A DNA stretch of 8,439 nucleotides. It comes from Bacillota bacterium. GTDB lineage: Bacteria > Bacillota > Clostridia > Acetivibrionales > DSM-2933. This document shows, one piece after another, positions 1 through 6,011 of this stretch. A program made the translations under genes and the position numbers. The DNA is taken from assembly GCA_030705945.1 (NCBI GenBank), contig JAUZPS010000178.1:1-8439 (forward strand), in the 5' to 3' direction. The notes beneath the pieces are model-generated. The model was given only the letters and a program-made list of their open reading frames with translations, made no database searches and was not told where the DNA came from. Position 1 is the first letter of the stretch; the number at the start of each line of letters is the position of its first letter.

Positions 1-540
1 GAAAATGAAGAAATAGAAATGGATAGTTTATTAAATACTACCGAAAAAAATACTGATGTTCAAATAGAAAATAGTAATAATTTAAATTCTAATGTTGAAG
101 AAGTGGAAAATAGCAATAAACTAAATTCTAATGTTGAAATGGAAGAAAGTAGTAATGTTACTTCTAATATTGAAATAGAAGATAGTATTATTATTGCTAC
201 GAAAGTGAAAAAGGAACATTCAGTTAAACGGTATAAGTTAAAGCCAAAAGAAAATAAAAAAACATTGCTAGACATAAATAATAATAATAGGGAGCCCTCA
301 TATCAGGAAAAAATGTACTTAAAATTATTTGAGAAAGAATCAAGTTCAGTAAATGACAATGTTAATATAAAAAGTAAATCAGCAGATTTTGAAAAGGACC
401 AAGTGAGCCCTCAGGAAAATCAAACGCTAAATCTGAAAGAAAAAGAATTTGATGATGTAATCGAACTAGAGATAGAAGATATCTCAATAAGAAATCCATA
501 TTGGGACAGTAAAACCAAGGAATATAACATAATAAGTTGA
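1..540 (+). CDS. Acidic repeat-containing hypothetical protein, C-terminal part (5' truncated by window)
   Basis: The reading frame is open from base 1 and stops with TGA at 538-540. The first in-window ATG (19) has no convincing ribosome-binding site, so this is most likely the last 179 residues of a longer protein. The N-terminal part visible here is rich in Asn, Ser and Glu and contains three copies of a 12-13 residue unit (ENSNNLNSNVEEV, ENSNKLNSNVEME, ESSNVTSNIEIE). A short basic segment follows (VKRYKLKPKENKK), then a charged stretch likely to be disordered or coiled. The last 25 residues (LEIEDISIRNPYWDSKTKEYNIIS) look more ordered and could be a small conserved tail. No signal peptide or membrane segment is visible in this part. 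I do not recognise the family and assign no function. The gene runs toward the convergent rsgI and ends just before a large hairpin that may terminate its transcript. Confidence 0.7.
   Translation, partial: ENEEIEMDSLLNTTEKNTDVQIENSNNLNSNVEEVENSNKLNSNVEMEESSNVTSNIEIEDSIIIATKVKKEHSVKRYKLKPKENKKTLLDINNNNREPSYQEKMYLKLFEKESSSVNDNVNIKSKSADFEKDQVSPQENQTLNLKEKEFDDVIELEIEDISIRNPYWDSKTKEYNIIS
67..180 (+). repeat. Three tandem in-frame repeats (39, 39, 36 bp)
   Basis: Units at 67-105, 106-144 and 145-180 each begin GAAA(A/G)TAG(T/C)AAT and share the core TCTAAT(G/A)TTGAA. The first two are 39 bp and nearly identical; the third is diverged and 3 bp shorter. They stay in frame and encode the Asn/Ser/Glu-rich repeats of the truncated gene. 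The copy number may vary between strains. Confidence 0.8.
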
Positions 541-552
541 TAACCTTTTTTA

Positions 553-657
553 TATATAAAAAGCACTATTAATCTTACATTTGACGGAGCAAAATAACGA
601 ACGCTTTAACGTTATTTTGTGATAGGCAAATGTAAAAGATTAATTGCTTTTTATATA
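553..657. repeat. Long imperfect inverted repeat (hairpin 1), possible bidirectional terminator or structured RNA
   Basis: The arms are 553-599 and 610-657 around the 10-nt loop AACGCTTTAA (600-609). Pairing blocks are: TATATAAAAAGC (553-564) with GCTTTTTATATA (646-657), 12 bp; TTAATC (569-574) with GATTAA (638-643); TTACATTTG (575-583) with CAAATGTAA (627-635); and CAAAATAACG (590-599) with CGTTATTTTG (610-619), 10 bp. An asymmetric internal loop (584-589 opposite 620-626) and small bulges interrupt the stem. The element lies between convergent genes. Its outer A-tract/U-tract pairing would let it act as a terminator on either strand. It is much longer than needed for that, so a repeat element or ncRNA is also possible. 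Confidence 0.8.
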
Positions 658-753
658 GATATCGAACTGTATAATTAGTTTTATAAAGTATCCAAACAGC
701 CGAAAATGGCTTTTCAAAGCGAACTTATATAAAACTTCAGATCGATATCTATA
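654..753. repeat. Second long inverted repeat (hairpin 2), abutting hairpin 1
   Basis: The outer stem is TATAGATATCGA (654-665) with TCGATATCTATA (742-753), 12 bp perfect. After one A-A mismatch come CTG (667-669) with CAG (738-740), AGTTTTATA (677-685) with TATAAAACT (728-736), and AAGT (686-689) with ACTT (723-726). A small inner stem AGCC/GGCT (698-701/708-711) closes a GAAAAT loop. The hairpin shares only the four bases 654-657 with hairpin 1. The apical segment AAAGCG (716-721) is complementary to CGCTTT in the loop of hairpin 1 (602-607), allowing a possible kissing contact. Confidence 0.75.
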
Positions 754-778
754 AAAATACAATCAAATTGTCAATGCT

Positions 779-2392
779 TTAAGGATAAGTTAAATATAAA
801 GTGTTTGAACTGATTTTTTTATCATTATAAACATAAGTTATACTGAAATAATATTTCTGTCCCGAAACTAATTTTCCGTCAAAATCTCCTCCGTTATATC
901 CATTAGAACTTTCTACCATATATGAGGTATCTTTTTCTGAATACCACATATATCCGTCCTCTGGATATTTTGGGTGAGGATTATCTTTTGAAATTACGAC
1001 CTTGTAATAAACAAATCCCTCACGGGTATTCGGAGTCCATGAAAGCGCAATGCCATTTGACTCTACTTTGGCTGTCAGCTTAGGAGCTGAATTCGGATCA
1101 ACGCTGGGTTTAGTAGTATTTACCGCAGTTTTGGGACATGTGAACGCTATGGTGTTGCTATAAACTTTTTTATCCTTAAAAACTGAAGTAATGCTAAAAT
1201 AATATCTTGCGCCGGGAATCAACCTTTCACCAAAGTCTCCGCCGTTATACTTTGAATCCATACCAATAGTTACGCTCGAAGTATTTATATCGGAAATTGC
1301 GTATAAATATCCATCATCAGGATACTTTGGCTTAGAATTATTTTTGGATATGACAATTTTATAATATTGGAAATTTGCTCCTTCTATTGGCGTCCAATTT
1401 AATACAATATTGTTCCCTTTGATTTTGCCTGATAAATCCATAATATTGTCATCGTAAACAACTTTTTCAACTGCCTTTGTCTCTGCAGGTTTCGTTGGCG
1501 TATTCTTTGAATTCGGTTTAATTGTGGGGGTTGTTAATACTCTGGCCGAAGCAGTATTAGTTTTAATGCCAGTAGGAGACGAAGTAGAATTAGGCGATTT
1601 AGTTTTTGTGTCGCCAGATTCGTTACTTGACCCGTCTAGGTTATCAATAATAATTGAAACATCCTCATTTCGCGCTTCATCTATACTTATTTCATTTCCA
1701 GACTTTTTAAGGTTGTCAAAATAAAGCTGACGTCCCATAGAAAGGTTGTTTTTAGACGCTTTTTTCTTTATGATGGGCGAAACTTTATTAACTTTAAATT
1801 TATCGGTTTTATCTTCTAAAGCAATATTTAGTGTTTCTTCTAATTTGTCTAAAGATGATTTCTGATTTTGTGTATCTTTTCCATACTCTTTATATTCGTC
1901 GTTTAATGAAACAGTCGCAAGCAAATAGTTTTTCCCGATTTGAATAAATCCTAGTTCATCGGACTTTGCTATAAAATTGGTAATTGCTTTTTCAAGATAT
2001 ATATTATCTAATTGGGCGCCTTTAATGACTTTTTCAGCGTCTTTGTTCAGCGGGACTGCTTTAATTACCTTGTTTGAATCATCAAGCATGAATTCTATAC
2101 TAGGATTTATATCAATATCAACAAAGGCGAATGTATCGTTTAATGGATTAACTGAATTTTTGTGGAAGAAAATAAAGTAAGACGATATTATGACAAATAT
2201 GGCTGCTACGCTTGAAATTACAGGAACTAGCCAATTGCTTTGTCTGTTTTTTATTTTGGTATCGCGATCAACATATTGCACTTGCTGACCGACAAACATG
2301 CCTGACTTTCTTTTTATGTATATAAAGTCGCATTCTCCTGTCATGACAAGTACCTTATCATTTTCTATTTCCAATATAGTGCCTTTACTCAT
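779..2392 (-). CDS. rsgI: RsgI-family anti-sigma-I factor with two FN3-like extracellular modules
   Basis: Membrane anti-sigma factor for the SigI encoded just upstream. The start chosen is the ATG at 2392, preceded by AAGGAGGT with 7-nt spacing, giving 537 residues; a longer in-frame start at 2440 lies inside sigI without such a site. Residues 1-50 (MSKGTILEIENDKVLVMTGE...) are the cytoplasmic RsgI N-terminal sigma-binding domain. Residues 54-76 are one transmembrane helix. Residues 89-235 are the conserved juxtamembrane extracellular domain, including VDIDINPSIE with Asn96-Pro97, the position where RsgI proteins are known to self-cleave. Residues 250-312 are a Ser/Thr/Pro/Lys-rich linker. 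Two homologous FN3-like domains follow (about 317-420 and 437-537), sharing YYK(I/V)VISK, PKYP(D/E)DGY, YNGGDF and YYFSIT. Clostridial RsgIs usually carry CBM, PA14 or enzyme domains here. The modules probably bind a surface or polysaccharide ligand; that is inference. Confidence 0.92.
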   Translation of the reverse strand: MSKGTILEIENDKVLVMTGECDFIYIKRKSGMFVGQQVQYVDRDTKIKNRQSNWLVPVISSVAAIFVIISSYFIFFHKNSVNPLNDTFAFVDIDINPSIEFMLDDSNKVIKAVPLNKDAEKVIKGAQLDNIYLEKAITNFIAKSDELGFIQIGKNYLLATVSLNDEYKEYGKDTQNQKSSLDKLEETLNIALEDKTDKFKVNKVSPIIKKKASKNNLSMGRQLYFDNLKKSGNEISIDEARNEDVSIIIDNLDGSSNESGDTKTKSPNSTSSPTGIKTNTASARVLTTPTIKPNSKNTPTKPAETKAVEKVVYDDNIMDLSGKIKGNNIVLNWTPIEGANFQYYKIVISKNNSKPKYPDDGYLYAISDINTSSVTIGMDSKYNGGDFGERLIPGARYYFSITSVFKDKKVYSNTIAFTCPKTAVNTTKPSVDPNSAPKLTAKVESNGIALSWTPNTREGFVYYKVVISKDNPHPKYPEDGYMWYSEKDTSYMVESSNGYNGGDFDGKLVSGQKYYFSITYVYNDKKISSNTLYLTYP

Positions 2393-3140
2393 ATCTTCCA
2401 CCTCCTTCCACATCACGTACATATCCCTGAAGAATTTCAAGTTTGCTTTTAATTATTAGAATCATTGCAATAATATATTTTCTGTTGCGTTCAACTGTGC
2501 CATGATAAACATCTGTAATTTTCATCAAATCGTTCATCGGTATGTTTCCGGTTCGCTTGAATTTGTCATATAGCTCATGGTTTTCGGCAATAAGTCTTGC
2601 AATTTTGATGCAAAGCTGCTTTGAGTCTTTATGTTTTGGAGCGCAGGAAGCTAAAGTCAGAAGTGATATTCCATAACTCATAAGCTCATTTTTAAACGCG
2701 TTTATTTCTTCCTCGACTTCTACATTATCAGTATTGGTCTGATAATCGACCTTAAGGTATTTCTCCTCAAAACTTCCATTGTCGTTGTTTTCAAAATATG
2801 TAAAAGGCACTTCCATCGAGAGTTTGCTGTTCTTTCTCATATAATCTATAACTCTGCGTCTTATGACCTGATCGGCGAAATTTAAGAAATTTCTGTTCTG
2901 TTTTTCATCAAAGCAGCTAATAGCCTCATTAAACGCCATAAGGCCAACGCTGAATTCTTCACTGTTTAATGGATCAATATATCTGCCTACAACTCTTGAA
3001 ACTGATTGAATAATAAATGGTCTGTAATCGCTGATAATCTTATCCTTTAACGAAGTGTCTCCCTGACGGATTTTTAAGATTATATCAATCAATGGATCGT
3101 TTTCTAGCTTTTGTTTCTTGAAAAACTTTATATTCAGCAA
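2385..3140 (-). CDS. sigI: RNA polymerase sigma factor SigI family
   Basis: Alternative sigma factor, 251 residues, the usual length for SigI. It directs RNA polymerase to stress or, in cellulolytic clostridia, polysaccharide-degradation promoters, and is held inactive by the membrane RsgI. Residues 15-103 are the sigma-70 region 2-type domain: a DYRPFI segment at 39-43, then EEFSVGLMAFNEAISCFD and NFLNFADQVIRRRVIDYMRK at 61-103, typical of the core-binding and -10-recognition helices. Residues 145-240 are the SigI C-terminal domain, ending in a helix-turn-helix-like HGTVERNRKYIIAMILI (213-229) that should contact the -35 region. The start is TTG at 3140, chosen because GGAGGAGGA lies directly upstream and no ATG is found before residue 68. 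It overlaps rsgI by 8 bp and is divergent from pyrD. SigI genes often autoregulate. Confidence 0.94.
   Translation of the reverse strand: MLNIKFFKKQKLENDPLIDIILKIRQGDTSLKDKIISDYRPFIIQSVSRVVGRYIDPLNSEEFSVGLMAFNEAISCFDEKQNRNFLNFADQVIRRRVIDYMRKNSKLSMEVPFTYFENNDNGSFEEKYLKVDYQTNTDNVEVEEEINAFKNELMSYGISLLTLASCAPKHKDSKQLCIKIARLIAENHELYDKFKRTGNIPMNDLMKITDVYHGTVERNRKYIIAMILIIKSKLEILQGYVRDVEGGGRYE
2400..2407 (-). promoter_or_regulatory. Ribosome-binding site of rsgI
   Basis: AAGGAGGT on the minus strand, 7 nt before the ATG at 2392 and inside the 3' end of sigI. It decides the rsgI start. Because rsgI begins 8 bp before sigI ends (ATGAGTAA, 2392-2385), translation of the two genes is probably coupled, fitting a sigma factor and its inhibitor made together. 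Confidence 0.85.
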
Positions 3141-3145
3141 TAAAA

Positions 3146-3154
3146 TCCTCCTCC
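3146..3154 (-). promoter_or_regulatory. Ribosome-binding site of sigI (supports a TTG start)
   Basis: GGAGGAGGA on the minus strand lies 5 nt before TTG at 3140 (the GGAGG core is 9 nt away). The next codon is CTG, and no ATG occurs nearby. The strong Shine-Dalgarno offset by a weak start codon suggests a translation rate set below maximum. Confidence 0.8.
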
Positions 3155-3245
3155 ATTATATTTTTCGCCAAGAAGTTTGCTTTTTAGAGTAGGTGAGTCA
3201 AATTTATTTAGGAATGATTAAAAATATAGTTCAAGTTTCAAAAAG

Positions 3246-3274
3246 AGTGTACCAGATAAATCTGTTTTTTACAA
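3246..3274 (-). promoter_or_regulatory. Candidate housekeeping promoter for sigI-rsgI, with palindromic spacer
   Basis: On the minus strand TTGTAA (3274-3269) is followed after 17 nt by TACACT (3251-3246), a fair sigma-A -35/-10 pair, about 105 bp before the sigI start. The spacer holds the palindrome CAGAT-AA-ATCTG (3253-3264), which could be an operator or chance. A second weaker pair, TTGAAC with TAAATA, lies closer to the gene. I could not identify a SigI-type autoregulatory promoter with confidence. Confidence 0.45.
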
Positions 3275-3292
3275 TAAAATTATGTTTCCATA

Positions 3293-3321
3293 TGGATAGG
3301 TTTAAAATTAAATGATATTAT
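3293..3321 (+). promoter_or_regulatory. Possible pyrD promoter
   Basis: TGGATA (3293-3298), a 17-nt spacer and TATTAT (3316-3321) form a weak sigma-A-like pair 49 bp before the pyrD start. The region is very AT-rich, so chance matches are likely. No upstream pyr attenuator hairpin or PyrR-binding stem-loop is apparent in the short leader. Confidence 0.3.
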
Positions 3322-3370
3322 ATAAAAGATAAATCTCTATATTTATGAAAATATAAAAATGAGGGGTAAT

Positions 3371-4303
3371 ATGAAAAATACAAACATGAAGACAGATCTC
3401 AGCGTTAATGTTGGTGGTCTGAAATTAAAAAATCCAGTTATGGTCGCATCAGGAACCTTTGGTTTTGGAAGAGAATTCTCAGAGTTTTTTGATCTTAACA
3501 GGTTGGGGGGAGTTTCTGTTAAAGGATTGACCCTTAAGCCGCGCCATGGAAATAAACCTCCCAGGATAGCTGAGACTCCCGCGGGCATACTAAATAGCGT
3601 CGGTTTGCAAAATCCAGGCGTAGAGCATTTTATTAAAGAAGAAATACCTTTTTTAAGGAAATTTGATACAGCAATAATTGCTAATATAGCTGGCAATACT
3701 ATAGAAGACTATTGTAAAATGGCTGAGATATTGCAGGATGCTGATATAGACGCTATCGAACTCAATGTTTCATGCCCTAATGTTAAAGAAGGCGGAGTTG
3801 CTTTTGGAAACAGCTGTGTGGGGATATCTGAAGTTACCCGCAGAGTTCGCGATTATTGCAAAAAGCCTCTGATAGTTAAGCTGACGCCCAATGTAACCAA
3901 CATTAAAGAAATCGCTAAAGCCGCTGAAGATGCAGGGGCAGATTCAGTATCACTTATAAATACAATTTTAGGCATGGCAATAGATATTCATAAACGCAAA
4001 CCCATTCTGGCTCAGAATGTGGGGGGACTATCAGGCCCTGCGGTGAAGCCAATTGCTGTAAGAATGGTTTATGAGGTTGCCAATACTGTTAAAATACCGG
4101 TTATAGGTATGGGTGGCATATCAAATGGAGACGACGCTGTGGAGTTTTTACTTGCAGGGGCAAGCGCGGTAATGGTTGGCACTATGAACTTTATTAATCC
4201 GGCGGTATGTCTGGATGTTTTAAAGGGAATTGAGGATTACCTTGCTATGTATAATTTTGAGAGCGTCCGGGATATCATAGGGATTCTGGAAATTAATCAA
4301 TAA
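3371..4303 (+). CDS. pyrD: Dihydroorotate dehydrogenase, class 1B-type catalytic subunit
   Basis: Oxidises dihydroorotate to orotate with bound FMN, the fourth step of UMP synthesis, in the cytoplasm. The start at 3371 is chosen because GAGGGG (3361-3366) sits just before it and overlaps an upstream in-frame ATG at 3359. The product is 310 residues, normal for the family. Visible landmarks include NPVMVASGTFGFG (21-33), KGLTLKPRHGN (51-61), NSVGLQNPG (75-83), LNVSCPNVKEGGVAFG (131-146) with catalytic base Cys135, IVKLTPNV (168-175), NVGGLSGPAVKP (216-227), and IGMGGISNG/VMVGT (245-253, 268-271) for the FMN phosphate. Cysteine as base and the VKEGG segment place it in the class 1B (NAD-linked PyrDB) group. 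That type works with an iron-sulfur/FAD partner, PyrK, which is not encoded next to it here. It is the first gene of the plus-strand cluster, 32 bp before the phosphatase gene. Confidence 0.95.
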   Translation: MKNTNMKTDLSVNVGGLKLKNPVMVASGTFGFGREFSEFFDLNRLGGVSVKGLTLKPRHGNKPPRIAETPAGILNSVGLQNPGVEHFIKEEIPFLRKFDTAIIANIAGNTIEDYCKMAEILQDADIDAIELNVSCPNVKEGGVAFGNSCVGISEVTRRVRDYCKKPLIVKLTPNVTNIKEIAKAAEDAGADSVSLINTILGMAIDIHKRKPILAQNVGGLSGPAVKPIAVRMVYEVANTVKIPVIGMGGISNGDDAVEFLLAGASAVMVGTMNFINPAVCLDVLKGIEDYLAMYNFESVRDIIGILEINQ

Positions 4304-4335
4304 AAGTGATAGAGTTATTCCTAAGGAGGAATATA

Positions 4336-5019
4336 ATGAAAACAAGGCTTATTTTTGTAAGGCATGCGGAAGCTGAAGGAAATCTTAACAGAGAATTCCA
4401 TGGATGGACAGACTCTGAGATAACTCCAAAAGGTCATGATCAGGCTAAACTTGCCGCAGAAAGGCTTAAGGATGAAAAAATTGATATTTTATATTCCAGC
4501 AGCCTTAAACGTACTCTGCAAACTGCTCAATACATCTCTAACATAAAGAATCTTCCTATTATAAGAACCGATAAGTTAAAAGAAATAAACGGCGGTGATT
4601 GGGAAGGAAAAGGTTGGGATGAGCTTGCAAGAATCTGGCCATACGAGAATGAAACATGGGAAAAAAGACCACATCTTCACAAAATGCCAAATGGTGAGTC
4701 AATGACAGAGTTTCAGGAAAGGTTGATCAAAGAAGTAGATATAATCATAGAAAAAAATACAGGAAAAAATATTTGCGTTGTTACCCACGGAACAGCAATA
4801 AAAGCTCTTATGTGCAGGTTTAAAGGCTGTAATCTCGACCAGATGGCAAATATAAAATGGTATGATAATACTTCAATTACCATAATAGAACATGATGCCG
4901 GAAAATTTAATGTCATTACCGAAGGAGATTCTTCGCATTTGAGTAAGGAACTGAGTACCATATATAATCAGGAGTGGTGGTTACAATATGAAAAGGAAAT
5001 TGATGACAGAACTAAATAA
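4336..5019 (+). CDS. Histidine phosphatase family protein (phosphoglycerate mutase-like)
   Basis: Cytoplasmic enzyme of the histidine phosphatase superfamily, which removes or moves phosphate through a phosphohistidine. The start is the ATG at 4336 with AAGGAGGA at 4323-4330; an upstream GTG (4306) is not supported. The product is 227 residues. The catalytic set is complete: Arg9-His10 in FVRHAEAEGN, Arg59 in SSSLKRTLQTA, Glu83 in LKEINGGDWEG and His151 in VVTHGTAIKAL. The motif reads RHA where most members have RHG. The substrate cannot be told from sequence; cofactor-dependent mutase, alpha-ribazole phosphatase (CobC-like) and general phosphatase branches share these motifs. It sits between pyrD and a PyrE-like gene with short gaps (32 and 38 bp), suggesting co-transcription and perhaps a nucleotide- or sugar-phosphate substrate. 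No cobalamin genes are nearby. Confidence 0.88.
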   Translation: MKTRLIFVRHAEAEGNLNREFHGWTDSEITPKGHDQAKLAAERLKDEKIDILYSSSLKRTLQTAQYISNIKNLPIIRTDKLKEINGGDWEGKGWDELARIWPYENETWEKRPHLHKMPNGESMTEFQERLIKEVDIIIEKNTGKNICVVTHGTAIKALMCRFKGCNLDQMANIKWYDNTSITIIEHDAGKFNVITEGDSSHLSKELSTIYNQEWWLQYEKEIDDRTK

Positions 5020-5057
5020 AAAATTTTATATATTTAACATAATTGGAGGAATGTTTC

Positions 5058-5915
5058 ATGAGTAATTTAAAAGAAAAGCTTGTTTCCTGGTTGTTCCAAA
5101 CAGGAGCTTTAAGAGTTTGTCCCCAGGATAAACCATTCTGGTATACTTCAGGCGCTATCGGGCCTTACTATATCAATACGCACTTTCTATATGGAAGCGA
5201 AGATAAGGCTAACAATCTACTGAAGATTATTGATTCAGAAAAGGCTGATAAAATAAAATGTCCAGTTAAATTATTGGAAGAAGTATTAAGCAACTACTCT
5301 AAAGACGCGATATTTAAAGAACTTATAGACGAGATGACTAAATTTGTTCAAGAAAGCCCGGAAATGAAAAATTTCGACTACATATCCGGTGGAGAAAGAA
5401 GAGACTGGTTTTTTTCCATAATTATTGCTCACTTTTTGAAAAAGCCACACATTACTATCTATAAAGACTTGACGGTTGCTGTTTTGGATGATGGAAAGGT
5501 TAATGACGGCATAGATATAAATGGAAAAAAAGTCCTTCATATAGCAGACCTCATAAATGAAGCCTCAAGTTATGAAAGGGCGTGGATCCCTGCAATAAAA
5601 AATCTTGGCGGGGAAATAAAATGGAGTATGGCGGTTGTCGATAGAATGCAGGGTGGAGCAGAATATTTAAATAGCCGGAATATTATTCCATTCTCGATGA
5701 TAAATATAGATAAGGAATTATTTGAACGAGCTCTAGATTGCGGATATATAAATAACAGCCAATTTGAAATGATTGATGAGTACATAAACAATCCTAAAGA
5801 AGCTATGAAGAATTTCTTGAAAAATAATCCTGAATTTATGAAAAACGCTTTAGTAAGTGATGAGAAGACAAAAGAAAGAGCTAAATTGTGTATTGAAAAA
5901 AAGATTTATGAGTAA
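5058..5915 (+). CDS. PyrE-like phosphoribosyltransferase homologue with altered PRPP loop
   Basis: Resembles orotate phosphoribosyltransferase (PyrE), which joins orotate to PRPP, but is divergent. The start is the ATG at 5058, with GGAGGA at 5045-5050. The 285-residue product is longer than the usual 180-220. PyrE-like landmarks in order: FWYTSGAIGPYYIN (27-40, cf. F..SG..SP.YI), YISGGERRDWFFSIIIAHFLKKPHITIYKD (108-137), GKKVLHIADLINEASSYERAW (156-176) at the PRPP-loop position, and MAVVDRMQGGAEYL (191-204, cf. VDR.EGG.E). The canonical loop EDVITTGG.S is replaced by ADLINEASS, losing one acidic residue and the Thr-Thr-Gly-Gly. An insertion of perhaps 25 residues lies near 48-105, and a 65-residue helical, charged C-terminal extension at about 221-285. 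It may be a repurposed or regulatory paralogue. Its position beside pyrD suggests a pyrimidine link. Confidence 0.8.
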   Translation: MSNLKEKLVSWLFQTGALRVCPQDKPFWYTSGAIGPYYINTHFLYGSEDKANNLLKIIDSEKADKIKCPVKLLEEVLSNYSKDAIFKELIDEMTKFVQESPEMKNFDYISGGERRDWFFSIIIAHFLKKPHITIYKDLTVAVLDDGKVNDGIDINGKKVLHIADLINEASSYERAWIPAIKNLGGEIKWSMAVVDRMQGGAEYLNSRNIIPFSMINIDKELFERALDCGYINNSQFEMIDEYINNPKEAMKNFLKNNPEFMKNALVSDEKTKERAKLCIEKKIYE

Positions 5916-5923
5916 GTACATTT

Positions 5924-5975
5924 CGCTGAGAATTTTAATAATCGCTTTTTTGGAACAAATATGTAAAGCTCAGCG
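5924..5975 (+). promoter_or_regulatory. Inverted repeat in the leader of the SLH gene
   Basis: CGCTGAG (5924-5930) and CTCAGCG (5969-5975) form a perfect 7-bp inverted repeat separated by 38 nt, within the 96-bp gap between the PyrE-like gene and the SLH gene. No U-tract follows the right arm, so it is not a simple terminator. It could be an mRNA leader structure or a two-site operator. No convincing -10/-35 pair was found around it, so whether the SLH gene has its own promoter stays open. Confidence 0.35.
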
Positions 5976-5996
5976 TCAAAGTATATATTAATTTTT

Positions 5997-6003
5997 GGGG
6001 GGA
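5997..6003 (+). promoter_or_regulatory. G-rich ribosome-binding site of the SLH gene
   Basis: GGGGGGA, 8 nt before the ATG at 6012. It departs from the GGAGG of the other genes here but can still pair with the 16S rRNA tail (G-U pairs). The good signal peptide that follows supports this start. Confidence 0.6.
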
Positions 6004-6011
6004 TTGATTTA

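Noticed and set aside
67..180. CRISPR-like array from the regular repeats
   Set aside because: The repeats are directly tandem without spacers, in frame and protein-coding.
1524..1724. Plus-strand open frames inside rsgI (including 1977-2180)
   Set aside because: They lie antisense to a well-supported coding gene, have no ribosome-binding site, and encode no recognisable domain.
3160..3170. CGAA-containing segment upstream of sigI as a SigI -10 element
   Set aside because: No matching SigI -35 element could be recognised at the expected distance, so the match is too weak to call.
3343..3696. Minus-strand open frame of 117 codons opposite the start of pyrD
   Set aside because: It is a shadow of the conserved pyrD frame, with no family resemblance.
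4306..4335. GTG start extending the phosphatase by 10 residues
   Set aside because: The ATG at 4336 has AAGGAGGA at the right distance, and the family N-terminus (TRLIFVRH) begins there.
5950..5989. TTGGAA ... TATATT as a promoter for the SLH gene
   Set aside because: The spacing (about 28 nt) is far too long, and alternative -35 matches at 17 nt are poor.
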